64,000 nt of DNA, from assembly GCA_965262595.1 (NCBI GenBank), contig OZ253548.1:1922001-1986000 (forward strand), in the 5' to 3' direction. Positions 52,302 to 61,400 of this stretch are shown piece by piece. The notes under the pieces were generated by a model. That model did not search any database and had not been told where the DNA came from. It was given only the letters and a program-made list of their open reading frames with translations. The position numbers and the translations under genes are program-made. The DNA is from CATQHB01 sp965262595 (GTDB taxonomy: Bacteria; Chloroflexota; Dehalococcoidia; Lucifugimonadales; UBA3495). Within the stretch, counting starts at the first letter, position 1, and the number at the start of each line of letters is the position of its first letter.

Positions 52302-53603
52302 TCAGGCGGATTTTTTCATTAGTTCCGGGTGAAGGTGGACTCTTTCGCCGGTTTGAGTCAACAGGGTTGGCGTTCCGTGGCCTTCGACGGCGTCGCAGTC
52401 AACCAAACAGCGGGTGACGTGCTTCAGGGAGGGCAGGTCGTACATCACGTCCAGCAGGGTTTCCTCGACGATGTAGCGGAGGCAACGGGCGCCGGTATAG
52501 TGGTCCAAGGCCCGATCCGCCGCCGCTGCCAGGGCGTCAGTGGTGAACTCCAATTCCACGTTGTCGATGCTGAACAAATGCTGATACTGCTTGACGATGG
52601 CGTTCTTTGGCTCGGTCAGCACCCGGATCAAGTCCTCCCGGTCCAGATGTTCCAGACTGGATACCACCGGCAGGCGGCCCACCATCTCCGGAATCAACCC
52701 AAACTCCAGCAAGTCCTGCTGCGTCACCTGGGACAGGACACTGCCCTCGGTTCCGCTATCCGCCTTGACCCGGCCGCCGCCCAGGAATCCCAACTGGGAG
52801 CCGTGAGTAGCCAGGCGATGGGATACGATGTCGCTGAGGCCCTCGAAGGCGCCGCCGCAGATGAACAAAATGTTGCGCGTATTAATCTGCAGGAACTCTT
52901 GCTGGGGATGTTTGCGCCCGCCCTGAGGCGGAACGTTAGCCACACAGCCCTCAATAATCTTCAGTAATTCCTGCTGTACGCCCTCGCCGGAAACGTCCCG
53001 GGTAATGGAGCGGTTAACGCCCTCTTTGCGGGCAATTTTGTCCAACTCGTCAATATAGATTATGCCCTGCTCGGCCCGGGGAATGTCCCATTCGGCAGCC
53101 TGAATCAGCCGGAGCAGGATATTCTCCACGTCCTCGCCCACATAACCCGACTCGGTTAGCGAGGTAGCATCGCAGACCGCAAAGGGGACGGCCAGAGTGC
53201 GGGCCAGGGTTTCGGCCAGCAGGGTCTTGCCGCAGCCGGTGGGGCCGATCAGCAGGATGTTGGACTTTTGCAGCTCGACGCCGGAGTCGTCGGCGCCGGA
53301 CCGGATGCGCTTAAAGTGGTTATAAACGGCAACGCTCAGGGTTTTTTTGGCGCGTTCCTGTCCGATTACATAGGCATCCAGGTTGGCGTAGATTTCCCGG
53401 GGAACCAGCGAGTCATCCCGCGTCGAATGGTCGGCAGGCTCCAGCTTTTCCGGCTCAATCAGCTCACTGAGCGACCGGATGCACTCATAGCAAACGGAGG
53501 CCCGGCCCTGCCCGGCCAGCACTAAACTGGAACGGGTTTGGCCCTTGCCGCAGAAAGAGCATTGCATCATCCGGCTGCCGTTTCTACCGTTTGAGCTGGT
53601 CAC
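52302..53603 (-). CDS. clpX: ATP-dependent Clp protease ATP-binding subunit ClpX
   Basis: ClpX unfolds proteins for ClpP. The 433-residue protein has the N-terminal zinc-binding domain (C-S-F-C-G-K-G then C-Y-E-C), Walker A G-P-T-G-C-G-K-T near residue 120, Walker B I-I-Y-I-D-E-L-D-K near residue 185, and the sensor 2 G-A-R-C-L-R near residue 382. The pore loop region G-Y-V-G is in S-G-Y-V-G-E-D. The start is a GTG at 53603 with GGAAG upstream; an ATG 11-12 codons later is possible. Order tig-clpP-clpX on the minus strand is the common operon. Confidence 0.95.
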   Translation of the reverse strand: MTSSNGRNGSRMMQCSFCGKGQTRSSLVLAGQGRASVCYECIRSLSELIEPEKLEPADHSTRDDSLVPREIYANLDAYVIGQERAKKTLSVAVYNHFKRIRSGADDSGVELQKSNILLIGPTGCGKTLLAETLARTLAVPFAVCDATSLTESGYVGEDVENILLRLIQAAEWDIPRAEQGIIYIDELDKIARKEGVNRSITRDVSGEGVQQELLKIIEGCVANVPPQGGRKHPQQEFLQINTRNILFICGGAFEGLSDIVSHRLATHGSQLGFLGGGRVKADSGTEGSVLSQVTQQDLLEFGLIPEMVGRLPVVSSLEHLDREDLIRVLTEPKNAIVKQYQHLFSIDNVELEFTTDALAAAADRALDHYTGARCLRYIVEETLLDVMYDLPSLKHVTRCLVDCDAVEGHGTPTLLTQTGERVHLHPELMKKSA

Positions 53604-53707
53604 AGCTTACTTCCGACTTCCCAAAATCACTTTGATACCCGTGCCGGGTCCGAATTCCCGGGTTGGCCCGACTCGACAAACCAGGAAAACCAGGAAAACT
53701 AGGAAAA

Positions 53708-54370
53708 CTAGGCGGCTTTTTCCGACTCGTCCGGCGCGCTGCGCAGGGCGCCAAGAATTTCATCCACCAAGCCATACTCGACGGCCTGTTCCGGGGTAAG
53801 ATAATTGTCCCGGTCCGAGTCCATCGCTATCTTATCGAAGGTCTGGCCGGTATTTTCGGACAGAATGGTACGCAACCGCTCCTGGAGCCTGGTGATCTCC
53901 CGGGCGGCAATCTGGATATCTGAAGCCGATCCCTGGGTGCCGCTCTGCGCCTGGTGCATATGCACGGTGGAGTTGGGCAGGCAGTAACGCTTGCCCTTGG
54001 CCCCGCCGGAGAGCAGGACGGTCGCCATGCTGGCGGCCATGCCAACGCAAACGGTGGACACCTGGGGAGCGATCATCTGCATCGTGTCGTAGATGGCCAG
54101 GCCGGCGGTGATTGAGCCGCCGGGACTGTTGACATACAGGCTGATGTCCCGGTCCGGGTCTTCCCGTTCCAGGTAGAGCAATTGGGCGATTATGCTATTG
54201 GCTACCTGGTCCATAATGGGAGTGCCCAGGAAAATAATCCGCTCCCTAAGCAGCAGAGAATAAATGTCAAAGGCCCGCTCCCCCCGGGGGCTGGTCTCAA
54301 TGACCGTAGGTATGATGTTTTGCGGGACGACCAAGGGCGCATCAAAAGAGTCAAATGGGTTATTTTGCAT
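53708..54370 (-). CDS. clpP: ATP-dependent Clp protease proteolytic subunit ClpP
   Basis: ClpP is a serine protease that forms a 14-mer. The 220-residue protein has the catalytic Ser in G-M-A-A-S-M-A, His in T-V-H-M-H-Q and Asp in M-D-S-D-R-D-N-Y. The usual G-Q-A-A-S-M-G reads G-M-A-A-S-M-A, a conservative change around the active Ser. I chose the ATG at 54370 with AAGGAG 9 nt upstream; another ATG at 54388 contains this ribosome site and is less likely. Confidence 0.95.
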   Translation of the reverse strand: MQNNPFDSFDAPLVVPQNIIPTVIETSPRGERAFDIYSLLLRERIIFLGTPIMDQVANSIIAQLLYLEREDPDRDISLYVNSPGGSITAGLAIYDTMQMIAPQVSTVCVGMAASMATVLLSGGAKGKRYCLPNSTVHMHQAQSGTQGSASDIQIAAREITRLQERLRTILSENTGQTFDKIAMDSDRDNYLTPEQAVEYGLVDEILGALRSAPDESEKAA

Positions 54371-54437
54371 CGGGTTCTGCTCCTTCATTACTTCCGCTTT
54401 CTTCCGTTTCCGACGAATCTGGATTTATTGGGTCAGC

Positions 54438-55991
54438 CTAAGCGGTTCCGGTGGTTGAGTCCGATGCTTCCGCTTCGTCGGTCTCCCCGGCCGGTTGATC
54501 GGCTGGTTGATCGGCTGGTTGATCGGCGGCGTTTTCCGCCGTTCCGGCCGCTGCGCCGGCGGCATCGTTTTCACTATTTTCATCACTTTCGTTGTCGAGT
54601 TCCCCACTAACGGAGCTATCAAGCTCGCTGCTATCCTCCCCGCTTTCGCCCTCGGCATCCGGAGCGGGGGCTTCCCCGTCCGTGTCCTGATCCGTTTCCC
54701 CATCCGTGTCCTGGACAATTTCCACCAACCGCTCCATTACCTTGCGGTTGAGCAGGGAAGCGCGGATCGAATCCAGCGTGCTCTCGGAGTTAAGGACACG
54801 ACGCATCGCCACCGCGTTTTCCTCGGTGGAAGAGCCGATCATCAACTCCACTTCCTCCTGAACCTCCTCCGGGCCCACCTCTATAGCTTCTTCCTGAGCC
54901 AGCTTGCGGACTACCAGCATACGGTTCAGGCGGTCCTCCGCCACCGGGCGCAACTCCTCCTGAAACTCCTCTTGCGTCTTGCCCACATAGCCAAGATAGG
55001 TGTCCAGGTCGAGACGCTGGTTACGCAGCATCCGCTCCCGTTCCTCCTGAAGGTTCTGGATTTCCCGCTCCACCAGCAAATCGGAGGCGTTGATGGTAGC
55101 GTCCTCCAGCAGGGCGGCAAAGCTGCGCTCCTGGAAGGCATAATCGGCCTGGGATTGGGCTTCGTCGGTAATGCGCCCCAACACGTGCTCGCGCAGGGCT
55201 TCCATACTCTCGAATCCCTCGCCGACGCCCTTGGCGAACTCATCGTCCAACTCCGGCAGCTGCTTTTCCTTAATGGACAGTACTTCCACCCGGAAAGCCA
55301 CAGCCTGGCCGGCGTACTCGGGCCGTGGATAGTCCTCGGGAACGGTCAGGGTAAACTCCTTGTCCTCCCCCTCGGCCATTCCTTCCAGATAAACGGCAAA
55401 GCCGGGGAAGGGCAGTACGTTCTCCGTTTGCGGGATGTAATCCACGCCTTCATCGTTCACCAACTGCTCGCCGGCCATGCTGCCCAGCACGTTCAAGTTA
55501 AGCAGATCGCCAAACTGGACCGGTCGGCTCGCCGGTTCCCAGGGGGCTGATTCCTGCCGGAGTCTTTCCAGCACATCATCAACCTGCTCGTCCTCAATTT
55601 CCACCGGCTCTTTTTCCAGGCGGAGGCGGTGAAAGTCGCCGAGGTCAACGGACGGCTCCAGCGGTATGGTGGCCTTGAAGGAAACCGGCTCCAGTTCCAG
55701 GACTTCCACGCGAGGCTCTACAAAAGCCTGCAAATCTTCGTCCTGGAGCGCCTGGTTCAGGGTTTCGGGAATCATGAAGTCCAGGGCTTCCTGCACTAGC
55801 GCAATGCGGCCCACATAGTTTTCGACGATGGTGCGGGGGGCTTTGCCTTTGCGGAAACCGGGGATTTGGAGGCGGCTAACGGTTCGCCGATAGGAACGAT
55901 CAATAAACGGGTCTTCGTCCGCAACGTCCATTTCAATGTTCAGGGTAACTTCCGTTGAGCTAGACGATTCCTTGGTAACTTTCACCGCCAT
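54438..55991 (-). CDS. tig: Trigger factor with long acidic C-terminal tail
   Basis: Trigger factor is a ribosome-bound chaperone. It has the ribosome-binding signature G-F-R-K-G-K-A-P near residue 45, a PPIase (FKBP-like) domain with D-L-L-N-L-N-V and G-F-A-V-Y-L-E-G-M, and the C-terminal helical domain. The last ~95 residues are Asp/Glu/Ala-rich with repeats (Q-D-T-D-G-E twice, A-D-Q-P repeated). This tail is not part of the usual family length. The start is the ATG at 55991; a GTG at 55985, 7 nt after GGGAG, is equally good. First gene of tig-clpP-clpX. Confidence 0.93.
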   Translation of the reverse strand: MAVKVTKESSSSTEVTLNIEMDVADEDPFIDRSYRRTVSRLQIPGFRKGKAPRTIVENYVGRIALVQEALDFMIPETLNQALQDEDLQAFVEPRVEVLELEPVSFKATIPLEPSVDLGDFHRLRLEKEPVEIEDEQVDDVLERLRQESAPWEPASRPVQFGDLLNLNVLGSMAGEQLVNDEGVDYIPQTENVLPFPGFAVYLEGMAEGEDKEFTLTVPEDYPRPEYAGQAVAFRVEVLSIKEKQLPELDDEFAKGVGEGFESMEALREHVLGRITDEAQSQADYAFQERSFAALLEDATINASDLLVEREIQNLQEERERMLRNQRLDLDTYLGYVGKTQEEFQEELRPVAEDRLNRMLVVRKLAQEEAIEVGPEEVQEEVELMIGSSTEENAVAMRRVLNSESTLDSIRASLLNRKVMERLVEIVQDTDGETDQDTDGEAPAPDAEGESGEDSSELDSSVSGELDNESDENSENDAAGAAAGTAENAADQPADQPADQPAGETDEAEASDSTTGTA

Positions 55992-56169
55992 TCTCCCAGT
56001 CAAGTGTTGTGCTGTGTTTAGGGTAGTCCCGCGTTCCGGACCGTCCGACAGGGCGGAATCGGTTCGGCATTGTTCGGCATTAGTAATTCCGTATTGGTTG
56101 CGGTAGCCAAAGTATAGCATAAACCCCACCGGGTTGGAAGACGCCGAAGTCCCGCGCCGGGCCTTTCAG

Positions 56170-56312
56170 AAGGCCCGGTTTGTGGTTCGACCGGCTCGCC
56201 ACGCGCGGACTCCCCCTGATAGCCGATTGCCCGGTTCAGGTGTACTACCGGTCACCATGAGCCGGTCCAAGGGCCGGTTTATGGTCCGACAGGCTCGCCA
56301 TGAGCGGATTCC
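56170..56312. repeat. Dispersed palindromic repeat R, site 7 (two units)
   Basis: Two units in tandem with GTGGTTCGACCGGCTCGCCA, GGTTCAGGTGTACTACCGGT, and GTCCGACAGGCTCGCCATGA. Directly followed by MITE copy E, the same order as at 33158-33283. Confidence 0.75.
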
Positions 56313-56318
56313 CTTTTA

Positions 56319-56432
56319 GGGAACCTCTGAATAAGTCCGTGACCTGGATATTTATCCCTACCCGTCGTTCCTGCCTTTGCAGGAACGACGGGGTGAAGGC
56401 GCAGGCGTTTAATGACTTATTCAGAGGTTTCT
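56319..56432. mobile_element. MITE-like element, copy E
   Basis: GGGAACCTCTGAATAAGTCC at the left and GACTTATTCAGAGGTTTC at the right are its terminal inverted repeats, the best preserved of the five copies. Only one inner arm pair (CGTCGTTCCTGCC, GCAGGAACGACGGGG) is left, making it 114 bp against about 154 bp for A and D. Confidence 0.85.
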
Positions 56433-57137
56433 TAGCAAACGAAGGCCGGTGGGGTATCCCCGGCGCACCCTGGGTCACCTCCCTGGCGCGGGGAATCGGG
56501 GCGTTCCGATGGCCGATAAAATGGTTTATTTCTAATAAATCGCACAAAAGTATGTTTTTTATCAAAATGGTAAAAAAATGACCATTCCATCCGTTGACAG
56601 CGTCTTGACGGAGTTGATAAGTTCAGCCTAGTGATTGTGGTGAGGGGTTTGTGGGTGGATCACATCTTCATGACACTCTGCATTACCACCGTTCGGGGTG
56701 AATACCGCCCTTAGCATCGGTCTGTTTAGGACTCTCCAGAGGCTCCCTTGAGCCCGGCGGAAAGTCAATCAATACGAAACAATCGGGTCAATCTAATCAA
56801 TCGTCGGTTCGGGGTACGGTCAGGCCGGTCGGCAGTTCCACGGTTAAGCCGATCAAGCCGACAGCCGAATCGGACCAGGTAAAATCGCTGCCGTTACGCC
56901 ATCTTTCTTGCGACGGTAATACGAGGTTCCATCATTGGATGGTGATTTATCAGATGGTGACCGGTTTCGCCGATCAGGCTTTCCGGGCAACCGTCACCGG
57001 AGCAGCGGTTCACCGATTCCGACCCGTACTTTCGTTAAACCGACACCCCGGCTACTCCGGCAAGCCGACATCGCAACGGCGCCCCGGGGAATGGGCCGGT
57101 ACATTGGATAGAGAGCGAGGCGGTCCAACGGAAGATT
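56433..57137. other. Intergenic before rsmH, no gene recognised
   Basis: About 700 bp. It contains a promoter-like pair (next entry) and later a GC-rich stretch. The word GTGAGGGGTTTGTGGGTGG near 56639 is loosely like MraZ-type G-rich boxes, but no mraZ gene is seen. Frames such as 56939-57265 lack support. Confidence 0.5.
56594..56621 (+). promoter_or_regulatory. Sigma70-like promoter candidate
   Basis: TTGACA, a 16-bp spacer and GATAAG. The -35 is perfect, the -10 weak. It lies about 500 bp before rsmH and may serve the rsmH-fts cluster or an unrecognised RNA. Confidence 0.45.
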
Positions 57138-58364
57138 ATGGTATCTCTTGCAGCAACATTGGAATGGGAAGACCTGCTTGGCGGGTTCCGATCGGGCGCG
57201 GCCCATCGGCCGGCGGTGCCGGTTCCCGCTATTCGGGTAAGGTCCGAAACGGTCATGCCCAATAGTTCCATCCCCGACAGTACCAACCCCGATAGTTCCG
57301 ATCTCGGTAGTGCCGATCTCGGTAGTGCCGGCCTCGGTAGTACCGACCTCGGTAATTCGGGTGCGGCTGATGCGGTGGAAACGGCGGAAACTCCTTTTCA
57401 CCGGCCGGTATTGCTGCCGGAGGTAATGGGTCAGTTGGGGGTACGCCCGGGCGGGTGGTATGTGGATGGTACGGTTGGGGATGGAGGGCATACGGAGTCC
57501 CTCCTCCGGGCGTCCGGCCCCCAGGGGTATGTGTTGGGTATCGACCTGGATCCCCGCTCTTTAGCCCGAGCAGTTGCGCGTTTGGCTCCCTTTGGCGAAC
57601 GGTTTATACCGGCCCAGGGCAGCTACACCGAAATGGTTTCCCTGGCCCGAGCGGCCTGGGGAGAATCGGCCCAGGTGGATGGCGTGCTGCTGGACTTGGG
57701 GATTTCATCCCGGCAGGTGGATGCCGAGGGCTTCGGATTCAGCTTTCAGAAGGACGAGCCGCTGGATATGCGTTTCGACCCGGATGCGGACATCCCCACG
57801 GCGGCGGAAATTATCAATACCTGGCCGGAAGCGGACCTGGCCCGCATATTAAAGGAATACGGTGAGGAACACCGGGCACGCGCCATCGCCCGCGGCATCG
57901 AGCGCGCCCGTACCCAGGGCCGGCCCCTGGGCACCACCGGCGAACTGGCCAACCTGATCGCGAGGCTGGTATTGGGTGCGGCAAGCCGCGGGAGTAACCG
58001 GCGCGGGGCGGGAAGAAAAACCAACCCGGCGACCCGCACCTTTCAGGCCCTGCGTATCGCCGTAAACGATGAGTTGACGGCGGTGGCCGCCGGCCTGCGA
58101 GCGGCGATTGAGCTGCTGGCCCCGGAGGGAAGGTTAGCCGTAATCAGCTATCACAGCCTGGAAGACCGAGTGGCTAAGACCATCCTGGCCCAACAGTCGG
58201 CCCAATGTATCTGCCCGCCGGGACTGCCCGTGTGTGTCTGTAACCACCGGCCCACGCTGCGTCGGCTCAACCGGCGAGTCATCCGGCCGGCAGCCGAGGA
58301 AGTGGCGGCCAACCCGCGCAGCCGCAGCGCCCGGTTGAGAGTAGCCCAGCGCCTGGCGGATTGA
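57138..58364 (+). CDS. rsmH: 16S rRNA m4C1402 methyltransferase RsmH (MraW)
   Basis: RsmH methylates C1402 of 16S rRNA with SAM. The core begins F-H-R-P-V-L-L-P-E-V near residue 88, then Y-V-D-G-T-V-G-D-G-G-H-T (SAM site), L-G-I-D-L-D-P, D-G-V-L-L-D-L-G-I-S-S, and near the end P-A-T-R-T-F-Q-A-L-R-I and V-I-S-Y-H-S-L-E-D-R. The first ~86 residues are Ser/Asp/Gly-rich with L-G-S-A-D-L-G-S repeats (57290-57355) and are not in the family. An ATG at 57255 would shorten this to 47 extra residues. It lies close to ftsA-ftsZ, as in a reduced dcw cluster. Confidence 0.92.
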   Translation: MVSLAATLEWEDLLGGFRSGAAHRPAVPVPAIRVRSETVMPNSSIPDSTNPDSSDLGSADLGSAGLGSTDLGNSGAADAVETAETPFHRPVLLPEVMGQLGVRPGGWYVDGTVGDGGHTESLLRASGPQGYVLGIDLDPRSLARAVARLAPFGERFIPAQGSYTEMVSLARAAWGESAQVDGVLLDLGISSRQVDAEGFGFSFQKDEPLDMRFDPDADIPTAAEIINTWPEADLARILKEYGEEHRARAIARGIERARTQGRPLGTTGELANLIARLVLGAASRGSNRRGAGRKTNPATRTFQALRIAVNDELTAVAAGLRAAIELLAPEGRLAVISYHSLEDRVAKTILAQQSAQCICPPGLPVCVCNHRPTLRRLNRRVIRPAAEEVAANPRSRSARLRVAQRLAD

Positions 58365-58508
58365 CGGACCGGCAGAAAGGCGAAGAAAAGCGGCTTATTA
58401 GTCGAAGCAAGGCGCCGGGCCGGGCTGACCGGCTTTGATTTTGAAAATAGAAGCGAGAAACGGCGGCAACCGGCAAGGGACTCAAAGCGTCGGTTCTCCA
58501 GTTCAATC

Positions 58509-58558
58509 GGGTTCAATTCAGGTTTAATAAGGTCGGGTTCAATTCGGGTTTAATAAGG
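58509..58558. repeat. Direct repeat upstream of ftsA
   Basis: Two copies of GGGTTCAATTC(A/G)GGTTTAATAAGG, 26 bp apart start to start, lie just before the ftsA start. They may be an operator pair or a local duplication. Confidence 0.75.
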
Positions 58559-58568
58559 AAGGGAAAAC

Positions 58569-59816
58569 TTGGCAAAAGAGATGTTATATACGGCCATAGA
58601 TATTGGCACAAGCAAAGTGTGCTCTATCGTAGCCCGGGTCGGCGCCGAGGGAGAATTGAAGGTGCTGGGCACCGGTGTTACCCCTTCCCGGGGGATGCAG
58701 AAGGGGTGCATCGAGAACATTGATGAAGTCAAGGAAGCGGTAAGAGAGTCAACGACTGAAGCACAGCGCTACGCGGGCAAGGGCGGCAATCTCGGCGCCT
58801 ACGTGGTGGTCGGCGGAGCGCACATCTCCTCCCTGAACACCAACGAAGTGATGCAGCACGCCGGAGACCCGGACAGTATTACCACCGCACAGATGCACCA
58901 ATTCATTCAATCTTCCCTGCCCCCGATGGACGGCTCCCAGGAAGTGCTGCACATCATCCCCATCGGCTACCGGGTGGACGGGCTTTCCGGAGTGCGCAAC
59001 CCCGCCGGACTGTACGCCAGCCAGGTCCAGTTGGAGGCGCACGTAGCCCTGGGCAACGCCAACGTTCTCAAGAACACCGTCAAGGCGGTGGAAAGCAACC
59101 GGATTCCGGTAAACAGTCTGGTGTTGCAATCTTTCGCCTCGGCCGAGGCCACCCTGACCGCCGACGAGCGGGAAATCGGCGTGATTCTGGTGGACATCGG
59201 CTGCGGTACCACCGACATAACCCTGTTCCTCAACGGCGGCCCTCGCTATTCGGCGGTTATTCCGGTGGGGGGCAGCCAGCTTACCCGGGATTTGGCGGTG
59301 TCCGAGCGGATTCCGTACCATTTGGCCGAGGAAATCAAGATCAAATGGGGCAATGTCGTACCGGAACTGGTCGGCGCCGAAGAAGAGGTGGTTATCCCCG
59401 GCCAACCAGGACAGCCGAACAAGTTGGTCAATCGGCAGGACCTGTGCCAACCGTTAAGTATGCGGATGCTGGAGATTCTTAAAATAATAATGCTGCGAGT
59501 CAGCCAGACCGGGCTGCGCCAATTGCCCCCCGGCGGGCTGGTATTCACCGGCGGCAGCGCCGAGATGACCGGACTGCGGGAATTGACCGAAGAGACCCTG
59601 GGCGGGCCGGTGCGCATCGCCCATCCCGAAGGCATCGCCGGGCTGCCCACCCAACTGCGCAAGCCGGGTTTCTCCGCCGGAGTCGGCACGCTGCTCTGGG
59701 GTATTAAACACCAGGGTGAGCGGCGTTCCTACCGGAGCCCGGAAGGTAATTCAATTTGGGGGTATAAGTCCCTACTCAACAAGTTCGGACGCTCCAGGGA
59801 GAGAGTCTCCAGGTGA
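58569..59816 (+). CDS. ftsA: Cell division protein FtsA
   Basis: FtsA is an actin-like ATPase that tethers FtsZ to the membrane. The 415-residue protein has I-D-I-G-T-S-K-V near residue 8, V-V-V-G-G-A-H-I, the phosphate 2 block L-V-D-I-G-C-G-T-T-D near residue 214 and V-F-T-G-G-S-A-E-M near residue 327. The SHS2 1C domain is present in residues ~90-170. A C-terminal basic helix (F-G-R-S-R-E-R-V-S-R) may bind the membrane. Start is a TTG with AAGGGA upstream. It is followed by ftsZ 139 bp later. Confidence 0.93.
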   Translation: MAKEMLYTAIDIGTSKVCSIVARVGAEGELKVLGTGVTPSRGMQKGCIENIDEVKEAVRESTTEAQRYAGKGGNLGAYVVVGGAHISSLNTNEVMQHAGDPDSITTAQMHQFIQSSLPPMDGSQEVLHIIPIGYRVDGLSGVRNPAGLYASQVQLEAHVALGNANVLKNTVKAVESNRIPVNSLVLQSFASAEATLTADEREIGVILVDIGCGTTDITLFLNGGPRYSAVIPVGGSQLTRDLAVSERIPYHLAEEIKIKWGNVVPELVGAEEEVVIPGQPGQPNKLVNRQDLCQPLSMRMLEILKIIMLRVSQTGLRQLPPGGLVFTGGSAEMTGLRELTEETLGGPVRIAHPEGIAGLPTQLRKPGFSAGVGTLLWGIKHQGERRSYRSPEGNSIWGYKSLLNKFGRSRERVSR

Positions 59817-59955
59817 GCGGCGACCGGGGTTGAGAGGGAGAGTTTCCTTAACGGGGCCGGCCAGGCAATTCCCGGAGAAATATCGGCAAGACGCCCTGAA
59901 GGAAAAGCGGACTTTGTATAGATCTTTCTCATTTTAGCGATTCGGAGGAGCGATT

Positions 59956-61110
59956 ATGGTATTTGGAAACTCAGCGTCCTGGGAGCCGGGGAACGAGCAT
60001 AACGAATCGGCCAACAGCATGCCGGAGATTGCTCGGGGCGTCCCTCTAATTAAAGTTTTGGGCGTGGGCGGTGGCGGCAGCAATGCGGTCAGCCGAATGT
60101 ATAAGGACAAGCTGCCGGTGGTGGAGTATTACGCTCTGAATACCGACGCACAGCATCTATTCCGGTGCGATGTGTCCCACCGAATCGCCCTGGGTCAGAA
60201 CATCACCCGCGGTCTGGGTTCCGGCGCTCAGCCGGAGCTGGGCCGGCAGGCGGCGGAAGAATCCCGCCCCGAAATTGAAAAGGCGGTGTCCGGCGCCGAT
60301 ATGGTCTTCGTCGCCGTCGGTATGGGCGGCGGCACCGGCTCCGGAGCGGCTCCGGTGGTCTGTCAGATTGCCAAGGAAAGCGGCGCCCTAACCGTCGCCG
60401 TAGTCAGCCGCCCCTTCTCCTTTGAGGCCGCGACGCGGCGCAAGAACGCCGACGAGGGAATTGAGCAGCTCAAGGAACACGCGGACACCGTAATTGTTAT
60501 TCCCAATGACCGGCTGCTGGAGTTGAACCACGAGAAGGACCAGACCTTCACTTGGGAAGACGCCCTCAAGATGGCCGACTCGGTATTGCATCAGGGAGTC
60601 CAGGCCATTGCCGAGGTGGTTACCGTTCCCGGCGAGATCAACGTGGACTTCGCCGACGTGAAGACAATCCTTAGCAACGCCGGCCCGGCCTGGTTGGCTA
60701 TCGGCCGCGGCAAGGGGGAAAACCGGGCCGTTGACGCCGCCAAGATGGCTACCCGCAGCCCCCTGCTGGACATTGCGATGGAAGGAGCCAAGCGGATCCT
60801 CTTCGTCATCACCGGAGGCGCCAACCTCTCGCTGAAGGAAGTGCAGGATGCGGCCCATGTCCTGGAAGAGATGTCCGACCCGGAGGCCAACATCATCTTC
60901 GGCACCAGTCGGGACCCCCGCCTGGAGGACGAGGTAAAGATGACCATGGTGGCGGCGGCCTTCCCGGTAGCTCAGAACACCCAGCATCTGCGCGAGGCCG
61001 AGTTGCAGCGTCTGCTCCAGGACATACCCCCGGATAGCGCCGATGAGTTGGACGTTCCCAGCTTTCTTCGCAGCCAATCCAGCAACGCCCGGCGGGGCTT
61101 CTTTCGGTAG
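59956..61110 (+). CDS. ftsZ: Cell division protein FtsZ
   Basis: FtsZ is the tubulin-like GTPase of the division ring. The 384-residue protein has G-V-G-G-G-G-S-N-A-V near residue 37, the tubulin signature G-M-G-G-G-T-G-S-G near residue 123 (usual G-G-G-T-G-T-G), the T7 loop residues N-V-D-F-A-D-V near residue 229, and a C-terminal conserved peptide L-D-V-P-S-F-L-R that binds FtsA. GGAGG lies 7 nt before the ATG. It lacks the usual mur and mra genes around it, consistent with a lineage without a classic murein wall. Confidence 0.96.
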   Translation: MVFGNSASWEPGNEHNESANSMPEIARGVPLIKVLGVGGGGSNAVSRMYKDKLPVVEYYALNTDAQHLFRCDVSHRIALGQNITRGLGSGAQPELGRQAAEESRPEIEKAVSGADMVFVAVGMGGGTGSGAAPVVCQIAKESGALTVAVVSRPFSFEAATRRKNADEGIEQLKEHADTVIVIPNDRLLELNHEKDQTFTWEDALKMADSVLHQGVQAIAEVVTVPGEINVDFADVKTILSNAGPAWLAIGRGKGENRAVDAAKMATRSPLLDIAMEGAKRILFVITGGANLSLKEVQDAAHVLEEMSDPEANIIFGTSRDPRLEDEVKMTMVAAAFPVAQNTQHLREAELQRLLQDIPPDSADELDVPSFLRSQSSNARRGFFR

Positions 61111-61198
61111 TCCCCGCGGCAACCATAACTTTAACTTTGACCGGCCGGGGGGCCGGCCCGGGAACCGTACCGCAAGCCTCTTGCAGAGACTGTGGAAA

Positions 61199-61235
61199 CG
61201 GGGGAAGCCCCGCTAAATCAGCGGCATTTCCCCCT
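61199..61235 (+). terminator. Hairpin after ftsZ
   Basis: GGGGGAA... pairs with ...TTTCCCCC around an inner CCGCT/AGCGG stem. No T-run follows. It could stabilise the ftsZ message end or be part of an RNA with the next stretch. Confidence 0.5.
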
Positions 61236-61265
61236 GGCGCCCCAGCCCCCCCGCGGTGATAACGT

Positions 61266-61400
61266 CTGAACGGATTCCTTATTTAGAGGAATATTCTCGG
61301 AGGCTTGTAGCAGTAATACTCTTATTCCGGTAAAGCTGACCAATGGAGCGCCGAGAACCAACTTGAGGCCGTCTCTTACGAGGCGGCCTTCCTCTTTTTT
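61266..61400 (+). ncRNA. Possible structured RNA ending in terminator
   Basis: TTCTCGG (61294) and CCGAGAA (61351) can pair, enclosing about 50 nt, and are followed by the terminator at 61366. No protein frame is supported. The segment could be a small RNA or a riboswitch-like leader; I recognise no known family. Confidence 0.35.

Noticed and set aside
56245..56581. Frames across MITE copy E with F-T-P-S-F-L-x-R-Q-E
   Set aside because: The same peptide appears from every copy of the MITE; it is a by-product of the repeat, not a gene.
56939..57265. 108-residue frame before rsmH
   Set aside because: No domain or ribosome site; composition is unlike nearby genes.
61266..61400. 6S RNA, RNase P RNA or cobalamin riboswitch
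   Set aside because: None of the diagnostic conserved words of these RNAs was found; kept only as an unnamed structured segment.
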